The notes beneath the pieces were generated by a model that was not told the origin of the DNA, ran no database searches, and was given only the letters and a program-made list of their open reading frames with translations. Of a stretch of 64,000 bases of DNA, positions 10,259 to 18,913 are shown in pieces. Within the stretch, counting starts at the first letter, position 1. Each line of letters begins with the position of its first letter. Position numbers and translations under genes: made by a program. Origin of the DNA: Brevibacterium daeguense (GTDB taxonomy: Bacteria > Actinomycetota > Actinomycetes > Actinomycetales > Brevibacteriaceae); NCBI RefSeq assembly GCF_021729135.1, contig NZ_JAJTWW010000004.1, positions 1 through 64,000 on the forward strand. Direction: 5' to 3'.

Positions 10259-10749
10259 CGGCTCTGCCCTCCGCGGCTCTGCTGGGCCTGGCTTTGCAGG
10301 AACGTGTCGAGCTCGAGCAGGAAGGCGTTCTCACCCATGCGCACGGCCATCACATGCTTGTCCGTCTGGCCGAACTCGTCGGTGGTCTCCGCGTACGGAA
10401 GCGTCAGGCCCACCTTCGACTGCCAGGGAGTCTGGTCGGTCAGCCCGCCGATGATCATGTCGAGACGGCCGTGCTCCAGCTGATCCACGAGCTCCTCGAC
10501 GCTGCCATCCATCCACTCGATCTCCGCATCGAGAGTGGACGCGAACTCCTCGATCAGTGCGACTTCTTCCCCTGCAGGAGTCTCTCCCTCGAGCGAGGTG
10601 AATGGCTTGTTGTGGGAGACGCCGACGCGCAGAATCGATCCAGTGACCCGGTTGAGGGTCCCGTGCGGGTCCGCAGGATAGTGTCCACTGCAGCCTGCTA
10701 GGACTGCCACCAGCAATGACAGCAACACGATTGCAAGCGTCCTTGTCAT
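10255..10749 (-). CDS. Shortened family 3 solute-binding lipoprotein coupled to the CDF exporter
   Basis: Lipoprotein with signal peptide and lipobox LAGC (Cys20). Residues 38-150 match the first lobe of amino-acid-type binding proteins: LRVGVSHNKPFTS, then EVALIEEFASTL, then a Gly-Gly region DMIIGGLTDQTPWQ. At 164 residues it is far shorter than the usual 250 or more, so the second lobe is missing or reduced. It is the first gene of a two-gene operon with the CDF exporter. A sensor or metal-handling role outside the membrane is plausible but unproven. Confidence 0.8.
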   Translation of the reverse strand: MTRTLAIVLLSLLVAVLAGCSGHYPADPHGTLNRVTGSILRVGVSHNKPFTSLEGETPAGEEVALIEEFASTLDAEIEWMDGSVEELVDQLEHGRLDMIIGGLTDQTPWQSKVGLTLPYAETTDEFGQTDKHVMAVRMGENAFLLELDTFLQSQAQQSRGGQSR

Positions 10750-10755
10750 AAGCAG

Positions 10756-10792
10756 ACATTAGGCAGTCGGGGCCGCAGTAGCAACACTGCGG
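10756..10792 (-). promoter_or_regulatory. Promoter with overlapping 20-bp dyad operator for the lipoprotein-CDF operon
   Basis: On the minus strand a -35 TTGCTA (10784-10779) and a -10 TAATGT (10761-10756) are separated by 17 bases. The -10 ends 6 bases before the ATG, predicting a leaderless mRNA. A perfect 7-base inverted repeat, CCGCAGT at 10773-10779 and ACTGCGG at 10786-10792, covers the -35. That position suits a repressor, perhaps metal-responsive; the regulator is not in the window. Confidence 0.65.
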
Positions 10793-10888
10793 TCCAGCCT
10801 CTGCTCTATCAGGCGGCCCGGCCGGGTGCAGCCGGCGAGACCGGGTGCAGGCGATGCGGAGCGGTCTGGGCCAAGACGGCACGACGGT

Positions 10889-10966
10889 TCGGTCGAGACT
10901 GAGGCCTCAGGAAGCGGCTTGTTCTGAGACCTCGGTCTCGACCGAATGTGCAGGAGTCTCGACCGA
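10889..10966. repeat. 78-bp composite repeat element, copy A
   Basis: An inverted 11-mer TCGGTCGAGAC (10889-10899), a 35-base spacer, then two direct copies of GTCTCGACCGA (10935-10945 and 10956-10966) at a 21-base period. In this copy the spacer extends the hairpin: 10889-10910 pairs with 10924-10945 over 22 positions with two mismatches, around a 13-base loop. The rest of 10750-11157 holds the lipoprotein-CDF promoter and otherwise nothing recognisable. Confidence 0.9.
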
Positions 10967-11157
10967 GTGCGCCGGGTTTCCAACGCAAGAAGTGCGCGAG
11001 GCTCCCAGCTCGACGAGCCCCGGGCTTCCCGTTTCAAAGAATGCACGGACTCGCATGGAAGAAGAGAGCCCCTGCCGCCTTCCTCCTCGAGAACCCTTGT
11101 CACCGTTGCCCGTCAGATGTGCGCCCCTATCAGCAGTGCGCAATCAGCAGTGCCCAA

Positions 11158-12111
11158 TCAACCAACCGACGGCGATCCGGACAGGAGCATGCGCAGCCGC
11201 TCGATGAACTTCGGTATCGAGCTCCTGCGCGTCACGCGAATCACGGTCCATCCGAGTTCTGTGAGGGCGTCATATCGCTCGATGTCTCGAGCCCACCGCT
11301 CCGGATCACTTCGATGCTCGTCGCCTTCGTATTCGATTGCAATCATCTCGTCCAGATAGGCGAGGTCCGGGTGCAGCACCACTCCGTCAGCCGAAATCGG
11401 AGGATGCACGACAGGCTCGGGCAACCCCGCATCCACAATCGTCAGCCGCAGACGAGTTTCCTGCGGCGAATCGACATCGGGGCGCGCTGATCTCAGTGCT
11501 TGTTGAAGTCTGGCCGAGCCGACGAATCGGCCGGCAGCGTCGATGGCCCTGGTCAGGGTCGTGAGATCGGTTTCGGGTGGACCGTTCCAGTGGCCGATGA
11601 TCGCGTCGATCACAGCGGTCAGGTCGGGGACCGCGATCTGGCCCGCGAGCTCGAGCAGCACGAATCGCTTGTCGTTGAGCCTGATTCCGTAGAAGGGCAT
11701 TGGGCAGTAGCGATCCGATTGACGTGAATTCACTCCCGGCCGGATGACGCGCGAGCCCTTCCGCCGAGTGGTCACCGTCAGCGGAGCATGCCGAGCGGCA
11801 GGTGGAGTCGGCCAGCCCATGAGGCGTGCAGCACTCAACCCGGAGATCAGCGCGTCAGGCCGCACGAGCTGCAGTGCAGCCGCAGATTTGTGAAGCGCGA
11901 ACCAATCATCGTCTGCCCACCGCGGAACTTCGATCTCCTGCTGGGCCGCGGTGTCAGCGTGGACACCGCGGTGGATTCGCGCGAAACGCGTCTGTGCAGT
12001 CAACGCTCGTCGACTCACCTTGGAGTCCCGATGTTCCTGAGTTGTCCGCACTACTGGAACACGTGCGCTCTGGTCGAGCGGTCTCTTCCTCGGACTGTTG
12101 GATCGCTGCAT
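11158..12111 (-). CDS. DUF559-type Vsr-like nuclease-fold protein, copy 1
   Basis: Unknown role. The C-terminal third has the PD-(D/E)XK pattern of DUF559 proteins, relatives of Vsr mismatch endonucleases: SPQETRLRLTIVDAGLPEPV, then HPDLAYLDEMIAIEYEGDEH near 250-270, then a Trp-Thr-Val-Ile-Arg-Val strand near 295. The middle (about 60-200) resembles regions seen in AbiEi-antitoxin-like proteins. Length is 317 residues. A paralogue lies at 23897-24811. Both flanks carry the same 78-bp composite repeat, which suggests the gene and repeats travel or act together. No toxin partner is adjacent. Confidence 0.75.
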   Translation of the reverse strand: MQRSNSPRKRPLDQSARVPVVRTTQEHRDSKVSRRALTAQTRFARIHRGVHADTAAQQEIEVPRWADDDWFALHKSAAALQLVRPDALISGLSAARLMGWPTPPAARHAPLTVTTRRKGSRVIRPGVNSRQSDRYCPMPFYGIRLNDKRFVLLELAGQIAVPDLTAVIDAIIGHWNGPPETDLTTLTRAIDAAGRFVGSARLQQALRSARPDVDSPQETRLRLTIVDAGLPEPVVHPPISADGVVLHPDLAYLDEMIAIEYEGDEHRSDPERWARDIERYDALTELGWTVIRVTRRSSIPKFIERLRMLLSGSPSVG

Positions 12112-12260
12112 GTGAATCAGCCAATGCCGCCACCGAAGCGGTGCTCAAGAGCACATCGCAGCCTGTGGAAACCAGACCAACTTCCCCCAACCACACAGCG
12201 CGAAGAACTTCGCACCTCTGGTGCTGCCCCGCTCGGTCGAAACTCGGGACCCCTTGCCCC

Positions 12261-12338
12261 TCGGTCGAGACTCAGGGCGCAAAAAACCCACTGATCTGAA
12301 GCGGAAGTCTCGACCCAACGTGCGGGAGTCTCGACCGA
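12261..12338. repeat. 78-bp composite repeat element, copy B
   Basis: Same architecture and exact length as copy A: inverted TCGGTCGAGAC (12261-12271), 35-base spacer, then GTCTCGACCCA (12307-12317) and GTCTCGACCGA (12328-12338) at a 21-base period. A further degenerate inverted copy TCGGTCGAAAC sits at 12233-12243. The spacer sequence differs from copy A, so the spacing and the 11-mers are what is conserved. Confidence 0.9.
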
Positions 12339-12408
12339 CAGCAGGAGCAGCGTCGAGCCGAGGAGGAACCTGAAACTGCAGCCGCTCATCGGAAGTTGTT
12401 GCCGCGCC

Positions 12409-12520
12409 TGAACCACCCGGTCAGTGCATCACCCCATGAACCACTCGGTCAGTGAATCACCCCACGAACCACCCGGCCAGAGAATCACCCCATGAACCAA
12501 TCCGGCCAGCGAATCACCCG
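12409..12520. repeat. Four tandem copies of a 28-bp unit
   Basis: Units start at 12409, 12437, 12465 and 12493, each exactly 28 bases, with consensus beginning TGAACCACCCGGTCAGTGAA. They diverge by a few substitutions and have no spacers, so this is a minisatellite, not a CRISPR array. The array ends 9 bases before the stop end of the ABC exporter permease. Confidence 0.93.
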
Positions 12521-12529
12521 ACCAGCCGC

Positions 12530-14188
12530 TCATCGGTTCCCGATGTCCCTCCGCCGCAGGCCCAGGAATCCCACGACCACCACGACGACAGCCAGGCCGG
12601 ACATGATCAGCAGAGGTGGCGCCTCGGGGTCGGCATCCGGTACGAGCGGGGTGTGGGTCAACGGCGAGGTGTTCATCGCCCACTCGGGCAGGTCGAGCAG
12701 TCCGCCCAGGTAGACCGCGATCGACACCCAGATCACCAGCAGCCATGCCAGCCCGGCAACCCGCGGCGCCAGACCGTACAGTCCGACGGCGAGCGCTCCG
12801 ATCAGATACACCGCCGGCAGGTAGACCAGCGCGGCCAGGGTCAGCTCGCCGATCCACCCGGCGTCCTCGGTCGCAACGGCCAGGCCGAGCCCCACACCCA
12901 GGCCCAGCAGCACGAGCACGAGCGCCGTCTCGATGACGACCACGGCCAGCCAGCCGGCGAGGACGCCCGTACGCGAGCTGCCGCTGACGAGCACCCCGTC
13001 CAGCCGTCCGGCCTGCTCCTCCCCGCGCAGGCGCAGCACTCCGGCCACCATCAGCGCCGCCGGGCCGATCGCGAACAGCGAGAGGATGACCGCGGCGAAG
13101 GAGCGCGTCACGTTGTCCAGGTCGATCGGGATCCACTCCCCCACCTCGGGCGTGGCGACGAGCATGTCCTCCAGCTCGCTGGCGAGCGTGCCGAACGCGA
13201 CCGCGAACAGGAACAGGCCGATCGCCCAGCCCAGGAACATGCCGCTCACCAGGCGGTGCGCCAGGCCGGCCGGTGACAGCAGCCGCGCCGAGGCGGAGGC
13301 AGGCCCCGGCCGAGGCGCCCGCAGGCCCGCGCCGAGGTCGCGCCGGTGAGCGAGCAGCATGGCGATCACGAGCAGCACCAGCGCCGCGCCGGCCGAGACA
13401 GCCAGCGGCCACCAGCGCAGGTCGACGAACAGGCGCGTCTGCTGGCCCCAGGCGAACGGCGAGAGCCAGGACAGCCAGGAGCCCTGATTGTCGATGACGT
13501 CGCCGAACCCGCGGACGATGAACGCGACAGCCAGCACGCCCAGCGACATCCCGGTCACGGTGCTGGAATGCTCGGAGATCTGGGCGGCGACGGCGGCGAC
13601 CGCGCCGAACACGAGCCCGGTCAGCGCTGTCGCCGCGCCCATCGCCAGCGAGCTGTCGGCCTCCATCCCGCCTACCAGCAGCCCGGCGCTGACCGCCAGG
13701 CCGACGGCGAGGTTGGCGAGCGCCACGGTGATGACCGCCGCGGTGGGCGGGGCGAACCGGCCGATGGGCAGGGTGCGCAGCAGCTCGAGCCGGCCCTCCT
13801 CCTCGTCCTTGCGGGTGTGGCGGACCACGAGCAGCACGCTCATGATCGCCGCCGGCAGGAACACCCAGAGGGCGAGCTCGTTGGCGATCATCGCGCCGAA
13901 GGTGTAGTTGTCCAGCGCGAAGGCGGGGCCGGTCATCATGATCGCGGCCGGATTGTTGAGCAGCGCGGCTCGGGCCTGGAGCGACTCCGGGCTGCTGTAG
14001 GTCGCGTCGAGCGACAGGACGGAGGCCCAGACGAGCAGGAAGAACGCAGCCGCCCAGATCGCGATCCGCAGCCGGTCCAGCCGGAGGAATAGCCGCAGCA
14101 GCATGCCGGTGCCGGCGAAGCGCTCGGGGCGGGGCGCCTCGTGCGCGGGAGCGATGCGTGAGGTGGCGGGGCGGGTCAGGGTGGTCAT
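12530..14188 (-). CDS. ABC-2 type exporter permease
   Basis: Large multi-spanning permease of 552 residues with about twelve hydrophobic segments in two halves. It resembles the 'exporter of polyketide antibiotics' group of actinobacterial ABC permeases. The halves are separated near residue 300 by a Pro/Arg/Ala stretch. A cytoplasmic loop with HTRKDEEEGRLELLRTLPIG (near 124-143) matches the conserved loop of this family. Its ATG overlaps the stop of the ATPase gene as ATGA, so the two subunits are co-translated. The substrate is unknown; the TetR gene upstream points to drug or toxic-compound efflux. Confidence 0.9.
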   Translation of the reverse strand: MTTLTRPATSRIAPAHEAPRPERFAGTGMLLRLFLRLDRLRIAIWAAAFFLLVWASVLSLDATYSSPESLQARAALLNNPAAIMMTGPAFALDNYTFGAMIANELALWVFLPAAIMSVLLVVRHTRKDEEEGRLELLRTLPIGRFAPPTAAVITVALANLAVGLAVSAGLLVGGMEADSSLAMGAATALTGLVFGAVAAVAAQISEHSSTVTGMSLGVLAVAFIVRGFGDVIDNQGSWLSWLSPFAWGQQTRLFVDLRWWPLAVSAGAALVLLVIAMLLAHRRDLGAGLRAPRPGPASASARLLSPAGLAHRLVSGMFLGWAIGLFLFAVAFGTLASELEDMLVATPEVGEWIPIDLDNVTRSFAAVILSLFAIGPAALMVAGVLRLRGEEQAGRLDGVLVSGSSRTGVLAGWLAVVVIETALVLVLLGLGVGLGLAVATEDAGWIGELTLAALVYLPAVYLIGALAVGLYGLAPRVAGLAWLLVIWVSIAVYLGGLLDLPEWAMNTSPLTHTPLVPDADPEAPPLLIMSGLAVVVVVVGFLGLRRRDIGNR

Positions 14189-15372
14189 CGGGATCGGTCC
14201 CGTGCTCCGGGGCGGTCCGCGGCGTGGTGCGAAGACTGGTCGGCGGCGTGCTCCCCGGTGCGCGAAGCACGGCCACCGGCGCCGTCGACGGTGTGCGGAG
14301 CACGGCCACCGGCGCTGGCTGAGGTGATGTCGTCACCGTAGTGCCGCATGAACAGCTCCTCCAGGGACGGCGGGGTGATGGTGAGGTTCTGAACGCCGGC
14401 CGCCGCCAGCACGCCGAGGATGTCGGTGATCTGGGCGTCGTCGACGTCGAACCGGAGGCGGCCGTCGTCGGCGACGAGGTCGTGGACACCGGGGTGAGCG
14501 GCCAGGGCTTTGGGATCCGCCGAGGTGGTCGCTCTGACCTCCGACCGGGTCAGGTGGCGCAGCTGGGCCAGCGTCCCGGATTCGACGTCTTTGCCCGCGC
14601 GGATGATCGTGACGGTGTCGCAGAGCTTCTCCACCTCGGACAGGATGTGGCTCGACAGCAGCACGGTGCGGCCGGCGTCGCGGAGCTTGCGGATCTCGTC
14701 GGTGAAGATCGCCTCCATCAGCGGGTCCAGGCCCGCTGTCGGCTCGTCGAGGAAGTAGAGCTCGGCGTCGGTGGCGAGCGCGGCGACGAGGGCGACCTTC
14801 TGCCGATTGCCCTTCGAGTACGTGCGCGCCTTCTTCGTGGGGTCGAGCTCGAAGCGCTCGAGCAGTTCGGCTCGGCGCCGACAGTGCTGGCTGCCGTTCT
14901 CGAGGCGGGTGAGGACGTCGATCGCCTCGCCGCCGGTGAGGTTGGGCCACAGGCTCGTCTCGCCGGGGACGTATGCGATCCGCCGGTGGATGGCGACGGC
15001 GTCGTGCCACGGGTCCATCCCCAGGACGCGAGCACTGCCGGAGTCGGCGCGCAACAGACCCAGCAGGACCCGGATCGCCGTCGACTTCCCGGAGCCGTTG
15101 GGGCCGAGGAACCCCGCCACCTCACCGGCGCGGACCGTCATGGAGAAGCCGTCGAGCGCGCGCGTGGCGCCGAAGGTCTTGACGAGGTCGCGGATCACGA
15201 TGGCACCGTCGGTGGTGCCGGTTCCGGCGCCGGTACCGGTTCCGGTGCCGGTGCCGGCATCGGCGCGGGTTGCGATGCTGGCGTCGGCGCGGGTTGCGAT
15301 GTCGGCGCGGCCGGTGGCTCCTGTCCGGCCTGCGGCGCCGGGGGCACGCGCTCCGCCATTGGTCTCAGTCAT
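14185..15372 (-). CDS. ABC exporter ATP-binding protein
   Basis: Nucleotide-binding subunit for the adjacent permease. Walker A is GPNGSGKST near residue 95, Walker B lies near 210 (ELYFLDEPTAGLDP) and the switch histidine is in LLSSHILSEVE. The ABC signature is the variant YSKGNRQKV rather than LSGGQ, as in related drug ABC exporters. The first 58 residues are Ala/Thr/Gly repeats, including a run of Gly-Thr pairs, and the C-terminal 45 residues are also low complexity. The gene overlaps the TetR gene end by 8 bases. Confidence 0.93.
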   Translation of the reverse strand: MTETNGGARAPGAAGRTGATGRADIATRADASIATRADAGTGTGTGTGAGTGTTDGAIVIRDLVKTFGATRALDGFSMTVRAGEVAGFLGPNGSGKSTAIRVLLGLLRADSGSARVLGMDPWHDAVAIHRRIAYVPGETSLWPNLTGGEAIDVLTRLENGSQHCRRRAELLERFELDPTKKARTYSKGNRQKVALVAALATDAELYFLDEPTAGLDPLMEAIFTDEIRKLRDAGRTVLLSSHILSEVEKLCDTVTIIRAGKDVESGTLAQLRHLTRSEVRATTSADPKALAAHPGVHDLVADDGRLRFDVDDAQITDILGVLAAAGVQNLTITPPSLEELFMRHYGDDITSASAGGRAPHTVDGAGGRASRTGEHAADQSSHHAADRPGARDRSR

Positions 15373-16195
15373 GGTGTGCTCCTTCGCGGGTCTGCAGGAA
15401 GCTGTCGAGGAGGGTCGAGTCGGTGAGCAGCGGTTCGGTGTAGAGCTCGAGGATCGGCAGCAGGATGCGCTCGGAGTAGGAGCGCAGCCATCGGGGCAGC
15501 TCGTCCAGGTCGAGCGTGTCCTGCTGGGCGGGCAGCTGCAGCAGCAGTGCGCCGAGGCTCATCTCCACGAGCACCCGAGCACGCGCCTCCGGGTCCCTGC
15601 TGGGACGGACGTTGCCGGCTTCCTCCGCCTGATGGAGGTACTCGACCGCGTCCGAAGCAAGCTGATCGACGAACCGCTCCAGCAGCGGACCGCCGGCCTG
15701 CAACAGCCGCAGGACGTATCCGATCAGCGGAGCATAACCTTCGATCTGAGCCAGCTGCGCGAGCATCGCTCCCCCGGCTCCGGGGCCTCCGAGCGTGCCG
15801 GCCTTGTTCTCCCGGACCTGCTCGAGCACGTACCCGTCGCACGATTCGCGCAGCCCGGCGCGGGAGCCGAAGTGATGGACGATGAGCCCCGGGCTGACTC
15901 CCGCATCCTCGGCCACCGCCCGCAGCGGTGCCGACAGCCCATCCTGGGCGAACCGGCGGATCGCGGCATTGCGAATCCTGGCGCGGGTGGTCAAGTCCTC
16001 GTCGGCCCCTGTTGCGGCACCGGCTGCTGCGGCACCGGTCGCACCAGCGGATCCGGCACCGGCCGCACCACCGGCACCAGCACCGGCCGCACCGGCACCG
16101 GTTGCACCAGCAGGACCGGCTGCAGCCTCACGCGTTCCGTCTGAGGAAGTAGGGGAAGCCCCATCGGAGTCCTTGGTTGAACCCATGATCAGCAT
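15365..16195 (-). CDS. TetR-family transcriptional regulator of the ABC exporter operon
   Basis: Likely local repressor. The helix-turn-helix region is TRARIRNAAIRRFAQDG followed by VAEDAGVSPGLIVHHFGSR. Ahead of it is an unusual Ala/Gly/Thr-rich segment of about 60 residues. The C-terminal ligand domain is alpha-helical. I chose the ATG at 16195; ATG 16186 is equally possible and a start at 16267 would cross the putative operator. Being first in the operon, with its stop overlapping the ATPase start, it probably autoregulates. Confidence 0.85.
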   Translation of the reverse strand: MLIMGSTKDSDGASPTSSDGTREAAAGPAGATGAGAAGAGAGGAAGAGSAGATGAAAAGAATGADEDLTTRARIRNAAIRRFAQDGLSAPLRAVAEDAGVSPGLIVHHFGSRAGLRESCDGYVLEQVRENKAGTLGGPGAGGAMLAQLAQIEGYAPLIGYVLRLLQAGGPLLERFVDQLASDAVEYLHQAEEAGNVRPSRDPEARARVLVEMSLGALLLQLPAQQDTLDLDELPRWLRSYSERILLPILELYTEPLLTDSTLLDSFLQTREGAHHD

Positions 16196-16196
16196 T

Positions 16197-16212
16197 TTAA
16201 ACGCATGTTCAA
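16197..16212. promoter_or_regulatory. Candidate TetR operator
   Basis: TTAAAC-GCAT-GTTCAA is a near-perfect dyad (one mismatch in six-base arms) immediately before the TetR start, in the region divergent to the metal-binding lipoprotein gene. Position and symmetry fit autorepression; binding is inferred. Confidence 0.5.
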
Positions 16213-16345
16213 TCGAAGTCGATAGCGCAAATGCCTCAGTCCGGTGCACACTCATCGAAAGATGCATCTATGACAATGCATACTCGGACGTGCGAATCTC
16301 AGAACCATGACTATGAGATTCACGACTCACACGGAAGGTCTGCCC

Positions 16346-17518
16346 ATGCACGCCTCACAATCCGCCCGCGCTGTTGGCGCCTCCCAGCGCACATCGGCAT
16401 CGCCCCCCTCACCGCCCTCGCCGCCCATGCCGCCCTCGCCTCCCAAGCGCCGGCTGGGGCTTGCCCTCCTCGCCGTCCCCCTGCTTGCAGTCGCCGGCTG
16501 CGGCGCTGCGGATGACGCGAACAGTGCCGGCGGGGACGGTGAACCCGTAGCGGTAGCAACAACGCAGGTACTGGGAAACGTGCTCGGGCAGATCACCGAA
16601 TGCGCCGGCACCTCCTCGGCGACGCTCATGGGTCCCGGCGACGACCCTCACATGTTCCAGCCGTCCTCCGCGCAGATGGCCGAGCTCGCCGGCGCGGGGC
16701 TGGTCGTCGCCAACGGGCTAGGCCTCGAGAGTGAGCTCGAAGGTGCTCTGGAGAATGCGCGCCAGGATGGCGTCGAGGTGCTGGAGGTCGGACCGGAAGT
16801 GGACCCCCTCCCCTGGACCGGGCTCGGCAGCACCGACTCAGCGTCGGAAGAGGCTGAGTCGGACCCTTCACACGAAGACCATGGTCACGACGACGAGGCG
16901 CAGGCCGTAGCCGAGGCGGAGGCTGCCGACAACCAGGCACCTGCCGACCAGGCGCAGGCGGCCGACGACCACTCCGGTCACGCCCACGGCACCTACGACC
17001 CCCACTTCTGGATGGACACCAGCCGGATGGCACAGGCAGCCACGGTGATCGGCACCGCCCTGGCAGACCACACCGGCGACACCGCATACGCCGAATGCGG
17101 AAAGGAACTCGAGCAGGAGATCGACGGCGTCGACTCCGAGGTCCGAGACCTGCTGGCGGCGATCCCGGAGGAGAACCGGGTGCTCATCACCGAGCACGAG
17201 GCGCTCGGCTACTTCGCCGAAGCCTACGACTTCGACATCGCCGGCGTCGTCGTCCCCGGCGGCTCAACGGACGCCGAGCCTTCCTCCGATCAGGTGGCAC
17301 AGCTGGTCGCGACCATCGAGGAGACCGGGGTGCCGGTGATCTTCTCCGATTCCGCAGCCCCGTCCGCCCTGCTGGATACACTGTCTAAGGAGGCCGGGAC
17401 AGAAGTCGAAATCGTCCAGCTGTTCGTCGAGAATCTGGGACCCGAGGGCTCCGAACCGCGCACCTACCAGGGGATGATGGTCGAGAACGCCACTCGGATC
17501 GCCGAGGCGCTCGCCTGA
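16346..17518 (+). CDS. Metal-binding lipoprotein, ZnuA/TroA-like
   Basis: Extracellular binding protein of the zinc/manganese type. The signal peptide ends in AVAGC (Cys52) after an unusually long Pro/Ser-rich lead of 33 residues. Metal-site segments are GDDPHMFQPSS (first His), a His/Asp/Glu-rich insert rich in HEDHGHDD and HSGHAHG, then YDPHFWMD, TEHEALGYF and SDSAAPSALL. The chosen ATG follows GGAAGG by 7 bases; an in-frame ATG at 16307 lacks such a site. No ABC permease or ATPase gene is adjacent; a YibE/F gene follows. Confidence 0.88.
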   Translation: MHASQSARAVGASQRTSASPPSPPSPPMPPSPPKRRLGLALLAVPLLAVAGCGAADDANSAGGDGEPVAVATTQVLGNVLGQITECAGTSSATLMGPGDDPHMFQPSSAQMAELAGAGLVVANGLGLESELEGALENARQDGVEVLEVGPEVDPLPWTGLGSTDSASEEAESDPSHEDHGHDDEAQAVAEAEAADNQAPADQAQAADDHSGHAHGTYDPHFWMDTSRMAQAATVIGTALADHTGDTAYAECGKELEQEIDGVDSEVRDLLAAIPEENRVLITEHEALGYFAEAYDFDIAGVVVPGGSTDAEPSSDQVAQLVATIEETGVPVIFSDSAAPSALLDTLSKEAGTEVEIVQLFVENLGPEGSEPRTYQGMMVENATRIAEALA

Positions 17519-17557
17519 GTCCCACCCCGCACCACGCCCCGGAGGACTCACGAGATC

Positions 17558-18895
17558 GTGCACCTGCATCCTGCCGCTCCGCGTGCCTCGCGACGGGCGT
17601 GGACCGTCATGCTCGGGCTGTTGGTCCCCTTGGCCGTCCTCACCGCTGTGGGCCTGCTCGCGCTGTGGCCGGCAGGCGCGTCCGAGGCTGACGCCGGCGG
17701 CTGGGATCCGGCGGCGGCGATCGACGGCTCCAGCCGAGCCGTCGGCACCGTCACCATGGTCGACCTGCGCCAGTGCCCGGAGGCGGAGACGTACGGCTGC
17801 TCCGCCGTCACGGTGGAGGTCGACGGCACCGAGGGCAGCCTCTTCGTCCCGCCGGAGGCCTTCGCCGCGAAGCTGGCTCCCGGCGACTCGGTGAAAGTCA
17901 TGTCGATGCCGGATGACGCCTCGGCAGATCCCGTCGCCGAGGCGCTTACCGGCGATTCCGGCAGCGAAGGCTCGGGTGCCGAGGTGTCCGACGGCTTGCG
18001 CACCTCGGCGCCGGGCGACCCGGCCTCCGGAAACGCCACCGGCGCACCGGCCGCCGCCGACTACGTCTTCCTCGACTTCGACCGCACGGTGTCCCTGTCC
18101 GTCCTCGCCACCGTCTACGCGGCGCTGGTCGTGCTCGTCGCCGGGCTCAAGGGACTACGCGCCCTGATCGGCCTGGTCTTCGCATTCGCGGTGATGGTGG
18201 TCTTCATGCTGCCGGCGCTCCTGGACGGCAGCTCCGCAGTCCTCGTCGGAACGACCGCCGCCTCGGTCATCATGTTCGCGGTCCTCTATCTGGCCCACGG
18301 GTTCTCCGCGCGAACCACCTCGGCGCTGCTGGGCACACTGCTGGGGATCGCGCTCACCGGAATCCTGGCAGCGGTGTGGACCGACTGGGCCAAGCTCGGC
18401 GGCATCTACAGCGAGGAGGCGTACATCCTCAGCTGGACGGACGGGCTGTCCACCGCAGATCTTGTGATCTGCGGCATCCTCATCGCCGGCCTGGGCGTGC
18501 TCAACGACGTCACGATCACCCAGGCCGCGGCGGTCTGGGAGCTCGCGGTCGCACGCCCCGGAATGCGGGCCGCCGAACTGTTCGCCTCGGCAATGCGGAT
18601 CGGGCGCGACCACATCGCCTCGACGGTGTACACCATCGCCTTCGCGTTCGCCGGCGGAGCTCTCACGGTGCTGCTGCTGGTGTCGTCGTCCTCGCGTCCG
18701 TTCATCGAGTCGCTGACTCTCGGGGAGCTCGCCATCGAGGTGGTGAGCATCCTCGTGTGCTCGATCGGCCTGGTGCTGGCGATCCCGCTGACCACGCTGA
18801 TCTCGGTGATCGTCGTCCGCTCCGGGCAGGCGGTCTCGTTGACGGCCGATGGGGGCCGTGCTCCACTGGGCGGAAGGACCGTCGGGCGGCACTGA
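17558..18895 (+). CDS. YibE/F-like integral membrane protein
   Basis: Multi-spanning membrane protein, 445 residues. The N-terminal helix (about 17-38) is followed by an extracytoplasmic domain (about 40-165) and then seven or more helices. The second half contains the conserved YibE/F stretch GLGVLNDVTITQAAAVWELA near 310-330 and HIASTVYTIAFAFAGG. The GTG start has a GGAGG site about 12 bases upstream. It sits 39 bases after the metal-binding lipoprotein gene, so both are probably one transcript. A role in metal homeostasis is inferred from that pairing only. Confidence 0.85.
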   Translation: MHLHPAAPRASRRAWTVMLGLLVPLAVLTAVGLLALWPAGASEADAGGWDPAAAIDGSSRAVGTVTMVDLRQCPEAETYGCSAVTVEVDGTEGSLFVPPEAFAAKLAPGDSVKVMSMPDDASADPVAEALTGDSGSEGSGAEVSDGLRTSAPGDPASGNATGAPAAADYVFLDFDRTVSLSVLATVYAALVVLVAGLKGLRALIGLVFAFAVMVVFMLPALLDGSSAVLVGTTAASVIMFAVLYLAHGFSARTTSALLGTLLGIALTGILAAVWTDWAKLGGIYSEEAYILSWTDGLSTADLVICGILIAGLGVLNDVTITQAAAVWELAVARPGMRAAELFASAMRIGRDHIASTVYTIAFAFAGGALTVLLLVSSSSRPFIESLTLGELAIEVVSILVCSIGLVLAIPLTTLISVIVVRSGQAVSLTADGGRAPLGGRTVGRH

Positions 18896-18913
18896 CCCAG
18901 GAGGGTGATCGTC

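Noticed and set aside
12409..12520. Possible CRISPR array
   Set aside because: The 28-base units are directly contiguous with no spacers, and no cas gene is present.
12429..14489. A 686-codon minus-strand frame over the ABC permease and 28-bp array
   Set aside because: Out-of-frame reading of the permease; its C-terminus only translates the tandem repeats.
16307..16345. Earlier ATG for the metal-binding lipoprotein
   Set aside because: No ribosome-binding site precedes it and it would lengthen an already long pre-signal region; ATG 16346 has GGAAGG upstream.
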